The notes: generated by a model not told the origin, from the sequence alone. A DNA stretch of 64,000 nucleotides from Candidatus Ozemibacter sibiricus (GCA_003327425.1 QOQW01000002.1:1-64000); one strand, 5' to 3'; positions 36,179 through 46,262 are shown, numbered from the stretch's first letter. Made by a program: numbers and translations.

Positions 36179-38190
36179 GCCGCCCGCTGCACTTCGCCTT
36201 CGTCCTGCATGCGCACCAGCCCGTCGCCAATCCCGACGCGGTGGTCCGCCAGGTGATCCTGACCGCCTACCGGCCCGTCCTCACCGAGCTGGCGGCGCGT
36301 CCCGCCCTGCGGTTCACCCTCCATCTGAGCGGCAGTCTCCTCGACCGCCTCGAGCGTCTCGACCCCGAGCTGGTCGAGCTGATCGGCACCATGGTCGAGC
36401 GCGGGCAGGTCGAACTGCTGGGCGGCGCCTACCATGAAGCCCTGCTGCCGCTGATTCCCGCCGTCGACCGGCACGGTCAGCTGACCGCCCTCCGTACCCG
36501 GCTGCACAAGGCGTTCGGCGTGTCGCCGCGCGGCGCCTGGCTGGCCGAACGATTCTGGGAACCCGCGCTGGCCCACGATTTGGCCGAAGCCGGCTACCAG
36601 TATACCCTGCTCGATGAGCACGGGTTCCTCCAGGTCGGGTTCTCGGAAGACCGGCTCGACCGCCCCTGGCTCACCGAAGATCAGGGCTCGCCCCTCGGCA
36701 TCTTCCCCATCTCCAAGGGATTGCGCTACCTGCTGCCGTATGCCGAACCCGAGCAGGCTCTCCAGATTCTGCACAACCGGGCCGTCACCCATCCGGGCTC
36801 GGTGTGGGTGTTCGCCGACGACCTCGAGAAGTTCGGGGCCTGGCCCGGTACCTGGCCGCGCGTGCATGAGCAGGGCTGGCTGCGGGGCTTCCTCGACCAG
36901 GCCAGCGAAGCCGCCACCGGACCGTTGCCGTGGGTCACGCTCGCCGAAGCCTGGGAGGCCGTCTCCCCCGGGGGGCTGGCCTACCTGCCGACCACCAGCT
37001 ACCCCGAGATCATGCGCTGGTCCTTGCCGCCGGCCCTCCGCCGCGATCAGACCCGGGCCGGTTTCCCACGACATTTCCTGGTGCGGTACCCGGAGGTGAA
37101 TCTCATCCACAAGCGGATGCTGGCGGCCAGCCAGGCCGTCCATGACCTTCCCCACCCCCCACCCGACCTCCTGCACCAGCTCTGGATCTCCCAGACCGCC
37201 TGCCCCTACTGGTACGGCTGGTTCGGTGGCGCCTACCTGCCCGGCCTCCGCCTCCACGCCAAGGCCGCAGCCACCCGGGCCGAAACGCTCGCGTTGAAGA
37301 AAGCCCGTCGCCCCTTGCGGTCGATCACCCACACCGACTTCGACCTGGACGGCCAGGAGGAGGTGGTGGTGTCGACCCTCACCCAGTGGGTGCTGGCCAG
37401 ACCGGTGGGCGCCACGCTCTCCGCCTGGGAGGACCGCCAGACCGGGTTCGATCCGTTGGCGATCATGAACCCCTGGCCCGAGGAAGGCGCTCCCGGCGAC
37501 GCCCCCGCCGAGACCGTCCTGCCGTTCGAAGACCTGATCCTGGCCCCCGGCGCGACCCTCGACCACCTGCTGCACCGGCAGATGCCCGTGCTGGCCACGC
37601 TGCGACACCGGCGGTTCGCCACCGAGACGTTCGAGGACCCGCACGCGCTGGGTGTGCGGTTCGCCCTGCGGGCGCCCCTGCCGCTCCCCGACGGCGACCG
37701 CCACCTCGAGCTGACCAAGACCTTCCGACTCGACGATCAACAATGCCGGTTGACCCTCGACCTCGAACTGGTCAACCCGGAACCCCGCCCGCTCGAGCTG
37801 TCCTACGGCCTGCGCCTGCCCCTCGCCAGCCTGGCCTCGCCCAACGGTCATCCCTTCGCCCTGACCGTTCCCGAGGTCGGCCTGACCGACCTGGACGGCC
37901 TGAGCGTCGGCGAGGTCTGCGGTATCAGCACCTTGCGCTGGGGCCCCCGCCCCGGCGGCCCGCCCCCGGAACGCGGAGCCCTGGCCCTGGCCGGCACCCG
38001 CCTCACCATCGATCGTCCGGTCACGGTGTGGTATTCCCCGCTGCTCACCGAGATCATGCTGGAAGGCAAGGCGACCCCCATCTTCCAGGCCCTGGTCCTG
38101 GTCTTCCTGGTCCAGCTCCGGATCGACCGCGAAGGACGGGCCGGCCTGCGGTTCACCTTCACGCTCGGCGAGGACCCGGACCATGGGTGA
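36175..38190 (+). CDS. GH57-family glucan enzyme (4-alpha-glucanotransferase/alpha-amylase type)
   Basis: 671 residues from a GTG overlapping the previous stop. GH57 fold: HFAFVLHAHQPV at the start, nucleophile E125 in GAWLAERFWEPAL, acid Asp at 215/216 in VFADDLEKFGAWP; the spacing matches Thermococcus 4-alpha-glucanotransferase (E123, D214). A C-terminal beta-rich region from about 390 corresponds to the DUF1925/1926-type domains. No signal peptide, so it acts on alpha-glucan in the cytoplasm. Its place between the sugar-binding protein and EIIC suggests remodelling of glycogen or imported maltodextrin. Confidence 0.85.
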   Translation: MSRPLHFAFVLHAHQPVANPDAVVRQVILTAYRPVLTELAARPALRFTLHLSGSLLDRLERLDPELVELIGTMVERGQVELLGGAYHEALLPLIPAVDRHGQLTALRTRLHKAFGVSPRGAWLAERFWEPALAHDLAEAGYQYTLLDEHGFLQVGFSEDRLDRPWLTEDQGSPLGIFPISKGLRYLLPYAEPEQALQILHNRAVTHPGSVWVFADDLEKFGAWPGTWPRVHEQGWLRGFLDQASEAATGPLPWVTLAEAWEAVSPGGLAYLPTTSYPEIMRWSLPPALRRDQTRAGFPRHFLVRYPEVNLIHKRMLAASQAVHDLPHPPPDLLHQLWISQTACPYWYGWFGGAYLPGLRLHAKAAATRAETLALKKARRPLRSITHTDFDLDGQEEVVVSTLTQWVLARPVGATLSAWEDRQTGFDPLAIMNPWPEEGAPGDAPAETVLPFEDLILAPGATLDHLLHRQMPVLATLRHRRFATETFEDPHALGVRFALRAPLPLPDGDRHLELTKTFRLDDQQCRLTLDLELVNPEPRPLELSYGLRLPLASLASPNGHPFALTVPEVGLTDLDGLSVGEVCGISTLRWGPRPGGPPPERGALALAGTRLTIDRPVTVWYSPLLTEIMLEGKATPIFQALVLVFLVQLRIDREGRAGLRFTFTLGEDPDHG

Positions 38191-38980
38191 AGGACTGTGG
38201 ACCGCGTTCATCGTCGCCCTGATCGGCGGGGTGGTCGACCTCGACTCGACCGCGACCTGGCAGTTCATGGTCTCGCAACCGATCGTCGCCGCCCCCCTGA
38301 CCGGGCTGTTCCTGGGGCTGGCCGTCAATCAGACGGCAGCCGGACTGAAATTGGGGCTGGTCGTCGGCGCCATCCTGCAACTGGTCTGGATCGAACAACT
38401 GCCGCTGGGCATGAACGTGCCCCCCGATGCGGCCCTGGCGTCGGTGCTGTCGGTGGCCCTCGGCTTCCTGGCCGGCCACCGCTACGACAGCTACGTCGAA
38501 CGGGAGGTCTGCTCGACGGTCGCTCTGCTGCTGTCGGTGGCCCTGGGCCTGCTCGGCCGCTCGCTCGATATGTTCGTGCGCCGGGTCAATACCTCGATCA
38601 ACCACTGGGTCGAACGACAGCTGGAGGACGGCAAGGCCTGGGCCCCGGCCTTCGGCCACACGCTGGGGGGTGTAGCCACCTTCACCAAGGCCTTCCTGTT
38701 CTGCTTCTTCGTGACCTGGCTGGGAGTCGAACCCCTGCGCTACTTCACCAAATCGCTGAATTTCGCCCAGAACACCGGCTTCATCGTCATCCAGGGATTG
38801 CTGCCGGCGGTGGGGTTCGCCGTGCTGGCCAGCATGTGCGTGCTGAGCCAGCGCGAGTTCCGCGCCTTCCTCGCCGGCCTCGCCCTCTTCACTGTTCTGC
38901 CGGCGTCGATCTGGCTGGCTCTGCCGCTCGCCCTCGCGGCGGGCTGGTACTTCACCCGCACCGCCGATGGGGCAGCTTGA
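38183..38980 (+). CDS. PTS mannose/sorbose-family EIIC
   Basis: 265 residues with many hydrophobic helices: MGEGLWTAFIVALIGGVVDLD at the start, ATWQFMVSQPIVAAPLTGLFLG, QTAAGLKLGLVVGAILQLVWIEQLPLG, characteristic of mannose-family IIC channel subunits. Forms the membrane channel with EIID. Overlaps the end of the GH57 gene by 8 nt and the EIID start by 14 nt. Confidence 0.9.
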   Translation: MGEGLWTAFIVALIGGVVDLDSTATWQFMVSQPIVAAPLTGLFLGLAVNQTAAGLKLGLVVGAILQLVWIEQLPLGMNVPPDAALASVLSVALGFLAGHRYDSYVEREVCSTVALLLSVALGLLGRSLDMFVRRVNTSINHWVERQLEDGKAWAPAFGHTLGGVATFTKAFLFCFFVTWLGVEPLRYFTKSLNFAQNTGFIVIQGLLPAVGFAVLASMCVLSQREFRAFLAGLALFTVLPASIWLALPLALAAGWYFTRTADGAA

Positions 38981-39758
38981 CCGATGGCTCCTCCTGCAGG
39001 TGGCCTTCAGGAGCTTCTTCCTGCAGGCCTCATGGAACTACAAGGGCATGATGAACATGGGGTTCCTCTACGCCATCCAGCCGGGCCTGGACCGCATCCA
39101 TCCCGAAGGTCCCGCCCGCGAGGCCGCCTACGCCCGGCACATGGAGTATTTCAACACCAACCCCTACTTCGCCTCGATCGTCATGGGCGTGACCCTGGAG
39201 CTGGAAGAGCGGCTGGCCCGCGGCGAGATCACCGAAGACATCATCCACGACACCAAGGAGGGATTGATGACGGCCTGCGCCGCCATCGGCGACGGCTTCT
39301 TCTGGGGGGCCTGGCGGCCGTTCGTGGCGGCCGTCGCTCTGGCCCTGGCCTTCCACAACTACCTGGCCACACCGATCATCTTCCTGGCTTTGTACAACAT
39401 ACCACATTTGTACTTTCGCTTTCAGGGAGTGTTCTGGGGCTACCGGTTGGGCACCGATGTCATCCGGCTGCTGCGGCGGTTCCAGATCCAGCGAGCGCGG
39501 CTCGCCCTGCGCTACGCCACCGTGGCCCTGCTATGCTACCTCATTCCCAACCACGTCAATCTCCACACACCCTTCCTCATCACCTATCTGCCGATGGAAT
39601 GGTTCTTCCTCGGGGAGAAGCTCGTCCAGGGGGTCGGCGCGGCCGTGCTGGTCGGGCTGGCCGCCCTCGCCTACCGCGCCAAGATCGACGTGCTGATGAT
39701 CTCCTTCCTGCTGATGTTGAGCGCCCTGGTCCTCTACCACTGGGGTATTCTGATCTGA
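38967..39758 (+). CDS. PTS mannose/sorbose-family EIID
   Basis: 263 residues. FRSFFLQASWNYKGMMNMGFLYAIQP near residue 14, HMEYFNTNPYFASIVMGVTLELEE near 58 and GDGFFWGAWRP near 109 are hallmarks of mannose-family IID; C-terminal hydrophobic helices finish the protein. Membrane partner of EIIC. Overlaps EIIC by 14 nt and precedes the HPr gene by 10 nt. Confidence 0.92.
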   Translation: MGQLDRWLLLQVAFRSFFLQASWNYKGMMNMGFLYAIQPGLDRIHPEGPAREAAYARHMEYFNTNPYFASIVMGVTLELEERLARGEITEDIIHDTKEGLMTACAAIGDGFFWGAWRPFVAAVALALAFHNYLATPIIFLALYNIPHLYFRFQGVFWGYRLGTDVIRLLRRFQIQRARLALRYATVALLCYLIPNHVNLHTPFLITYLPMEWFFLGEKLVQGVGAAVLVGLAALAYRAKIDVLMISFLLMLSALVLYHWGILI

Positions 39759-39768
39759 GGGTTTCCGC

Positions 39769-40041
39769 ATGAAACGCAAAGAAGTCCCCATCACCAACAA
39801 GTTCGGCCTGCATGCCCGGCCCGCCGCCCTTCTCGTCAAGCTGGCCAGCACCTTCGAATCCGACGTGCAGCTGGCGAAGGAGGACACCGAGGTCAACGCC
39901 AAGAGCATCCTGGGCGTCATGATGCTGGCGGCCGGACCGGGCAACGTCGTGACCATCATCGCCGAAGGGAAGGATGAAGAAGCCGCCGTGCAGGCCATTT
40001 CCAACCTGATCGAGAGCCGCTTCGGCGAGGAGGAGGCCTAG
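39769..40041 (+). CDS. ptsH: PTS phosphocarrier protein HPr
   Basis: 90 residues. H15 in KFGLHARPAA accepts phosphate from EI, and S46 in VNAKSILGVMML is the regulatory Ser that HPr kinase modifies in Gram-positive and some other bacteria. No HPr kinase gene is in the window. Lies between EIID and EI, so all general and sugar-specific PTS parts are together here. Confidence 0.95.
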   Translation: MKRKEVPITNKFGLHARPAALLVKLASTFESDVQLAKEDTEVNAKSILGVMMLAAGPGNVVTIIAEGKDEEAAVQAISNLIESRFGEEEA

Positions 40042-40064
40042 GCTCTCCCGGGCCGGCACCACGC

Positions 40065-41792
40065 GTGGACAGACCAGAGCATTCCCCAACCCGCCTGACC
40101 GGCATCGTCGGCTCCAAAGGCGTCTGCACGGGCCGGGCCTACGTCTTCAAGCGACGGATCGAGGTGAAGAAGGTCTTCGTGCCGCCCGAGCAGATCGATC
40201 GCGAGCTGGAGCGGCTCGAACACGCCATCGAACTGACCCGCCGGGACATCCTGGCCGCCCAGAAGGAAGCCCTCGACAAGCACGGCGCCAAGTATGCGGC
40301 CATTTTCGAGTCGCATCTGCTGATGCTGACCGATCCCCAGTTCAAACCCCAGATGGTCCGCAAGCTGAAGGCCGAGAAGGTCAACGTCGAGAGCATCGTG
40401 CGCGAGACCGTCGATGCCCTGCACGCCGCCTTCGCCCTCATCCCCGACCCCTACCTGCGGGAGCGCGCCATCGACATCAAGGATGTCGGCGATCGCATCC
40501 TGCGGCACCTCATGGGGCTGGAAGGCCCCCTCAAGGAGATCGGCAACGAGCCCTTCATCCTGATCGCCGCCGAGATCACCCCCTCCGAACTGCTCGAGTT
40601 CGCCAAGGGGCGTCTCGAAGGCATCTGCCTCGATTCCGGCGGCGCCACCTCGCATGTGGCCATCCTGGCCAACGCCCTCGGCATCCCCTCGGTGTTCGGC
40701 CTGGGCGATCTGTCCCGGGTGGCGCGCACCGGCGATCTGATCCACCTCGACACCCGCCAGGAGGGCCTGGTCATTCTGCACCCCGACCTCACCGTGACGG
40801 CGGGCGCGACGACGAGCCCCACCGCCCCGGCCGGCGGCCCCGACCTGCCGCAATCGCATGTCACCGCCGACGGCGTGCCCCTCCGGCTCGGCGTCAACAT
40901 CGCCCGCGTCGAGGAACTGCCTTGCCTCGAACGGCTGCAGATCGACCGCATCGGCCTGTTCCGCAGCGAATTCCTGTTCATGGAGAGCATCGACCTGCCC
41001 TCCGAGGCCTTCCAGGAGAACATCTACCGGCAGGTGACCGCCGCCGGCCGCGCGATGACCGTCCTGCGCACCATCGACATCGGCTCGGACAAACCGGTCA
41101 AATACATCCCCTTTCCCCATGAAGCCAATCCGGCCATGGGGTTCCGGTCGATCCGGTTCGCCCTGTCCCGCCCCGATCTCCTGCTGCCCCATGTCCGGGC
41201 CATGGTGCGCGCCGGCGCGCATTCCCCGACGCGCATCATCTTCCCCATGGTGTCGACGCCCGCCGAACTCGACGGCATCGACGCCCTCTTCCAGCGTGCC
41301 CTCGATGAAGTGCAGCCGGCGCAGGCCCCCGAATGGGGCATCATGGTCGAAGTCCCTTCCGCCATCTTCATGATGGAACAGATCGCCCGCCGCACCCGCT
41401 ATATCAGCCTGGGCACCAACGATCTGCTGCAGTTCTTCTACGCCATGGACCGCACGAACGAGCGGCTCAACGCCCACGCCCATCCGCTCTGCCTGCCCTT
41501 CCTGCGCCTGTTGTTCTACGGCGTTTCGGTGGCCAAGGGGGAAGGGATCACCGTCGGCATCTGCGGCGAGATGGCCAGCGATCCCGCCGGGTTCCTGACC
41601 CTGCTCGGCATCGGCCTGGAAGAATTCAGCCTGCGCCCCGGCGCGGTGGTGCCCATCCGACGGCTGATTCCCCGGCTCGAGCGGCGCGCCGTCGTTTCCT
41701 TCGTCCAGCAGCATCTCGCCGACGGCGATCTGACCGACCTGCGCCCGGCCATTCTCGAGGCCTTCCCCGCCGTGCGCGAGAGCAACGGATGA
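40065..41792 (+). CDS. ptsI: PTS enzyme I (phosphoenolpyruvate-protein phosphotransferase)
   Basis: 575 residues, normal length, from a GTG start. N-terminal HPr-binding helices, active H197 in GGATSHVAIL, and a PEP-binding TIM barrel with GLFRSEFLFM, DIGSDKP, FPMVSTPAEL, GIMVEVPSAIFM, FSLGTNDL-type YISLGTNDLLQ and the CGEMASDP block. Starts the PTS phosphate chain PEP to EI to HPr to EIIA to EIIB. Last gene of the operon, followed by the palindromic terminator at 41849. Confidence 0.95.
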   Translation: MDRPEHSPTRLTGIVGSKGVCTGRAYVFKRRIEVKKVFVPPEQIDRELERLEHAIELTRRDILAAQKEALDKHGAKYAAIFESHLLMLTDPQFKPQMVRKLKAEKVNVESIVRETVDALHAAFALIPDPYLRERAIDIKDVGDRILRHLMGLEGPLKEIGNEPFILIAAEITPSELLEFAKGRLEGICLDSGGATSHVAILANALGIPSVFGLGDLSRVARTGDLIHLDTRQEGLVILHPDLTVTAGATTSPTAPAGGPDLPQSHVTADGVPLRLGVNIARVEELPCLERLQIDRIGLFRSEFLFMESIDLPSEAFQENIYRQVTAAGRAMTVLRTIDIGSDKPVKYIPFPHEANPAMGFRSIRFALSRPDLLLPHVRAMVRAGAHSPTRIIFPMVSTPAELDGIDALFQRALDEVQPAQAPEWGIMVEVPSAIFMMEQIARRTRYISLGTNDLLQFFYAMDRTNERLNAHAHPLCLPFLRLLFYGVSVAKGEGITVGICGEMASDPAGFLTLLGIGLEEFSLRPGAVVPIRRLIPRLERRAVVSFVQQHLADGDLTDLRPAILEAFPAVRESNG

Positions 41793-41848
41793 ATCCCTCC
41801 CCCTCCCCCCTGGACAAACCGACCGGAACGACCGACGGATAGAGAGCG

Positions 41849-41866
41849 CCCTTTCCCGGGAAAGGG
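41849..41866 (+). terminator. Palindromic terminator after ptsI
   Basis: Perfect 18-bp palindrome CCCTTTCCCGGGAAAGGG, followed by AGGTTCTGTCTTGT. It lies 57 nt after the ptsI stop and before the HEAT-repeat gene. Confidence 0.6.
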
Positions 41867-41984
41867 AGGTTCTGTCTTGTCGCGGGGTGGTCGCCTGATG
41901 TTGAAGACCCAAGACAAATCGTTCATCTTCTGCTATCTTGAGCCATAATTTCGCGGCCCGGAACGGGTGCAGTCGGAGGTCCGT

Positions 41985-44900
41985 ATGCAGTGTCCCGGAT
42001 GTGGATTCGAAAACGAGAGCGACAACAAATTCTGCAATATGTGCGGCATGTCCCTGCCCACGCAGGGAGATGGGCTGCAGAGCCCTCTCGAGCGGGCCCC
42101 GCTCGAACTCGACCTCTCGCTCGACCTGTCCGACACCGGCTCTGGCAGCAAGGGCGCCCCTCCTGGGACTCTGGACCTCGACCTCAACCTCGACGCGGGA
42201 ACCGCCAGCGGCGGCGCGGCGGCTCCTGATTTCGGCTCCTTCGATCTGGGTCAGCCATCTCCGAGCCAGACCCCGGGTGGATTCGATCTCGACCTCGGCC
42301 TGGACACCGCCAAACCCGAAGCCGGCGGGATCGGCCTGAACCTCGATCCAGGCACTCCCGCCTCCTCTGGTCCCGCTCCCCTTTCCCTCGATCTGGGCGA
42401 ATCCACCCCCGGCGGCACGCTCGATCTCGATCTCGGCGGACCGGCCCCGAATCTCGATCTGGGCGCCACCGCCCCGTCCATCGACCTCGACCTCGACGCC
42501 TCCTCTCCCACCGCGCCGGCATCGCCGGCCAGGCCCGCGGCCGCCTCCCCTGCGGCGCCACCGCCGCCGGCCAGACCGACGACGGCCACCCCTGCCGAGC
42601 CTCCCTCGCCAGCGTTCGATCTCGGGGATCTCACCTCGGAACCCGCCGCCGAACCGCCGGCCGCTCCCCCGCCGGCGCCCCCCCCAGCCGCCGCGGCCGG
42701 TCCGGTCAAGCCAGCCGCCGCCCCGACCAGGCCAGCCGCCCCCGAATCGGCCCCGCCGCCAGCGGCGGCCATGGTGACCGAAGAAATCACCTTCGACCTC
42801 GGAAGCACCTCGACGGAAAGCTCGACCTTCGAGTTCGGGGAACTGGATGCCTCGCTGGCCGAATCGCCCACCCCCGCTCCCACGACCAGCAGCCAGGATG
42901 ACGACGTCCTGGCCCAGTTCATGCTGAAACCCGGAGCGACCAGCCCCTCGACCGCTTCTACGACCAAAGCGGCGCCCACCCGACCGACCAGAGCGGCGCC
43001 CCAACCCCCGACCCCCGATCTGGAACCCATCGTGATCGAGGAAACCCCTGCCGCGCCTGCCGCCAGCGCCCCCGCCTCCCCGAGCAGCGAGGAGGCGGTC
43101 GAGGTCGATGAAGAACTGGCCGGCCTGATCATGGGCATCGAAGGCAAGGCCCCGGCCCCCAAGGCACCTCCCGCTGCCGCCACCGAGCGCCGCGGCCCCG
43201 CCGTCTCTCGCCTCGAGGAAGACCAGGAAACCACCGTTTCCTTCGATCTCGAAGGAACGACCACCTCAGAGCCCAGCGGCGAACCCGCCCCCGACACCGG
43301 TGAGCCCGCCACCTACCAGGAGTTCGTCGCCACCTCCCAGGCCGCTCCCCTCGAGGAAGAGCCGCCGCCCCTCACTCCCCAGCAGCAACTGGCCGACCTG
43401 CGGCAACGTCTGGCCGAATCGAAAGACCCCGACGAACGCTATTCCCTCGTCCTCGCCATCAAAGACCTCAACCTGCCCGAGACGGTGCCTGACTTCATCC
43501 GCTTCCTGTCCGACGAGGTCAAAGATATCCGGGAAGTAGCCGCCGAGCACCTCGGCGAGCGAGGGGCCCCCGAGGCGGTCCAGCCGTTGATCCAGTGCCT
43601 GTCTTCGCCGGATGCCTCTTTGAAGTTCATCGCCGCCCGCTCTTTGGGCTGCCTCAAATCGGAAGAGGCGGTGGCCCCGCTGATCAAGCTCCTCGAAGAG
43701 GACAATGACGATCTGCGGTACGTCGCCCTGGAAGCCCTGGGCAAGATCGGCGCCGTCTCCGCCTTGCGGGCCGTCTCCGCCTTCCTCAAGAGCCGCAACC
43801 ACGACCTCCGCTACATTGCCTGCGAGGCCATCGGCAATATCCGCGATCCGCAATCGGTCGGCCTCGTGCTGCCCATGCTGAAGGACATGGACTTCGAGGT
43901 CCGCTTGAAGGCCATCGAAGCCCTGGGCAAGATCGGCTCGACCACCGCCTGCGATCAGCTGCTCGTGGTGCTCGGCGAGGACAACGAACGCATCCGCCTC
44001 GCCACCATCCAGGCCCTCGGCCAGATCAAGAACAGCAACGCCGTCGACAGCCTGATCGACATCTTCCAGGTCAGCAATCCGCAGATCAAGGAGAAGATCA
44101 TCTGGGCCCTCGGCGAGATCGGCAGCGAAAAAGCGGTCGAGCCCCTGCTCAATCTCAGCCAGACCTTCAACGCCCGGCTCACCCAGCTCACCCTCGAGGC
44201 GTTCGCCAAGATCCGCTCGCCCAAGGCCAGCAAATGGGTCCTGGCCATCCTCGACCGCAATGATCCGGTCTTGCGCCACAAGGCCATCGAAGCCCTCGGC
44301 GAGATCGGCGAGAAGTCGACCGCCGGCAACCTGATCCCCTTCCTCGATGCCCCCGAACCCGAGGTCAAGATCTCGGCGGCCAAAGCCATCGGCAAGATCG
44401 GCAATCCTTTGGCCATCGACCCGCTCGTCCATAAGCTCACCGACTCCGAACGGGATGTCCGCCTCCATGCCATCGAAGCCCTCGGCCTGATCAAAGGCGC
44501 CAAAGCCATCACGCCCTTGATCAAGTCCCTCGCCGAACAGGACGAACAGATCGTGGCCAAGGCCGAATGGGCCCTCTGCGAGCTGCAGGAAACCGCGGTG
44601 GAGCCCTTGACCCGGGCCCTGACCACCGAACCGCCGGCCGTCGTCGCCTCCCTCGTGCGGGTCCTCGGCCGCATCGGCAGCATCCGCGCCATCTTCCCGC
44701 TCCTGCGCGTGCTCGAAACCGCCGATGCCCAGCTGCGGCGCGGCGTGGCCGACAGCCTGCTGGCCATCGACAAGCACCTGACCGAGGAGAACCCGATCTC
44801 CGTCGTGCTGAAGGAAGGCTACGCCTGGGCGCAGTTCTCCATCGCCCAGGCCCTGGCCCAGATGGATGACGAACGGGCGTTCTCGCTGCTGATCAAGATC

Positions 44901-46262
44901 GCCCGCGATACCCTGACCGACAAAGACCTGAAGAAGCTGGCCGGCATTCCCGACAAGCGGATCATCGAATGCAGCACCCAGATCCTGCAGTTGATCAAGC
45001 TCAACGTGGCCCGCCTGTTCGCCAAGGTGGGCAACGACAAGGCCATTCCGGTCATCATGGGCTTCTTCGCCGAGGGCGACCCCGCCGCCCGGCAGTGGTG
45101 CGTCGAGGCCCTGGGCGGCATCCAGACCGATGGCGCCCTGGACGCTTTGATCGACATCCTCAAGAAACCCGAGTACCAGATCCCGGTCGACCTGCTCTCG
45201 AAGCAGCTCATCTCCAGCAAGAGCCGCAAACTGGTAGAAAAGCTGATCCTCTCGGCGTCGCACCCGGCCGAATCGGTTCGGGTGGCCATCGCCACCGTTC
45301 TGGGCGAGACCCGCGATCCCCGGGCCATCCGCACCCTGTCGCAACTGGTCAAGGACGCCTCGGACAAAGTGCGCTCCGCCGCCATCCAGGCCATCGGCAA
45401 GATCGGCACCACCGCCGCCGTGCAGCCCGCCATCGAAGCCCTCAAAGATGCCCAGGAAGCGGTCCGCGCCAAGGCGGCTGAGGTGCTCGGCGAACTCAAA
45501 GACACCGCTGCCGTCGAGTTCCTCGAGAAGACCACTCACGACAACTCCGAGCTGGTGCGGCAGATCGCCGTCAAGGCCCTGGCGGCGATGGCCGACGCCC
45601 GGGTGCCCGATATCCTCATCCGCTGCCTGTCCGACAAGGCGCAGACCGTGCGCAGCACCGCCGCCGAGATGCTCGGCCAGCGCAAGGACCGCGTCGCCCT
45701 GCCGCATCTGATCAAAGCCCTCGAGGACGCCTCGGAAGTGGTGCGGGAACGCGCCGCCAGCGCCCTGGCCCACATCGGCGATCCCCAGGCGATCATGCCG
45801 TTGCTGGCGCGCTTCGACGATCCATCGCCGCTGGTGCCCCTGGCCTGCAGCGAAGCCATCGTCAGCTTCCAGAGCCGCGCCTACCCGGTCCTCATCGAGG
45901 CTCTCAAACATTCGGAGGAACGGATCCGCCGCCATGCCTGCGACCTGCTGATCCGGATTGGCGATGAAGCCCTGATCCAGCGCCTGCTGCGCCTGCTGAC
46001 CGACCGGCACAATCACCTGCGCGAGAACATCGCCCGCATCCTCGGCCGCATCGGCTCGGACAAGGTGGTCGATGCCCTCATCCAGCTGCTCGGCGACCGG
46101 GCCAGCTCGGTGCGCCGCACCGCGGCCGAATCGCTGGGCCTGCTCCGCGACATCCGGGCCATCGTCGCCCTCAAGAAAGCCGAGCGCGATCAGAGCCGCG
46201 AGGTTCGCCAGGCCGCCACGACCGCCCTGCAGGAGATCTTCAAAGCCCACAAGCTGGGCTGA
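41985..46262 (+). CDS. Giant HEAT-repeat protein with N-terminal zinc ribbon and acidic LDLDL repeats
   Basis: 1425 residues from the ATG at 41985, chosen over a GTG 18 nt earlier because CGGAGG lies 5 nt upstream of it. Residues 3-21 form a zinc ribbon (C3, C6, C17, C20). From about 36 to 185 there are repeated acidic stretches of the LDLDLG type, then Pro/Ala-rich low complexity to about 460. From about 465 to the end runs a long series of roughly 30-residue HEAT/PBS-lyase repeats with the recurring xxAIEALGKIG core. No signal peptide or catalytic domain is seen. Likely a cytoplasmic scaffold or adaptor; partners unknown. Confidence 0.85.
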   Translation: MQCPGCGFENESDNKFCNMCGMSLPTQGDGLQSPLERAPLELDLSLDLSDTGSGSKGAPPGTLDLDLNLDAGTASGGAAAPDFGSFDLGQPSPSQTPGGFDLDLGLDTAKPEAGGIGLNLDPGTPASSGPAPLSLDLGESTPGGTLDLDLGGPAPNLDLGATAPSIDLDLDASSPTAPASPARPAAASPAAPPPPARPTTATPAEPPSPAFDLGDLTSEPAAEPPAAPPPAPPPAAAAGPVKPAAAPTRPAAPESAPPPAAAMVTEEITFDLGSTSTESSTFEFGELDASLAESPTPAPTTSSQDDDVLAQFMLKPGATSPSTASTTKAAPTRPTRAAPQPPTPDLEPIVIEETPAAPAASAPASPSSEEAVEVDEELAGLIMGIEGKAPAPKAPPAAATERRGPAVSRLEEDQETTVSFDLEGTTTSEPSGEPAPDTGEPATYQEFVATSQAAPLEEEPPPLTPQQQLADLRQRLAESKDPDERYSLVLAIKDLNLPETVPDFIRFLSDEVKDIREVAAEHLGERGAPEAVQPLIQCLSSPDASLKFIAARSLGCLKSEEAVAPLIKLLEEDNDDLRYVALEALGKIGAVSALRAVSAFLKSRNHDLRYIACEAIGNIRDPQSVGLVLPMLKDMDFEVRLKAIEALGKIGSTTACDQLLVVLGEDNERIRLATIQALGQIKNSNAVDSLIDIFQVSNPQIKEKIIWALGEIGSEKAVEPLLNLSQTFNARLTQLTLEAFAKIRSPKASKWVLAILDRNDPVLRHKAIEALGEIGEKSTAGNLIPFLDAPEPEVKISAAKAIGKIGNPLAIDPLVHKLTDSERDVRLHAIEALGLIKGAKAITPLIKSLAEQDEQIVAKAEWALCELQETAVEPLTRALTTEPPAVVASLVRVLGRIGSIRAIFPLLRVLETADAQLRRGVADSLLAIDKHLTEENPISVVLKEGYAWAQFSIAQALAQMDDERAFSLLIKIARDTLTDKDLKKLAGIPDKRIIECSTQILQLIKLNVARLFAKVGNDKAIPVIMGFFAEGDPAARQWCVEALGGIQTDGALDALIDILKKPEYQIPVDLLSKQLISSKSRKLVEKLILSASHPAESVRVAIATVLGETRDPRAIRTLSQLVKDASDKVRSAAIQAIGKIGTTAAVQPAIEALKDAQEAVRAKAAEVLGELKDTAAVEFLEKTTHDNSELVRQIAVKALAAMADARVPDILIRCLSDKAQTVRSTAAEMLGQRKDRVALPHLIKALEDASEVVRERAASALAHIGDPQAIMPLLARFDDPSPLVPLACSEAIVSFQSRAYPVLIEALKHSEERIRRHACDLLIRIGDEALIQRLLRLLTDRHNHLRENIARILGRIGSDKVVDALIQLLGDRASSVRRTAAESLGLLRDIRAIVALKKAERDQSREVRQAATTALQEIFKAHKLG

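Noticed and set aside
42060-42560. LDLDL-coding repeats as a DNA repeat array or CRISPR
   Set aside because: The repeats are in frame, of varied length and sequence, and belong to the acidic region of the HEAT protein; no regular spacers. No CRISPR array was seen anywhere in the window.
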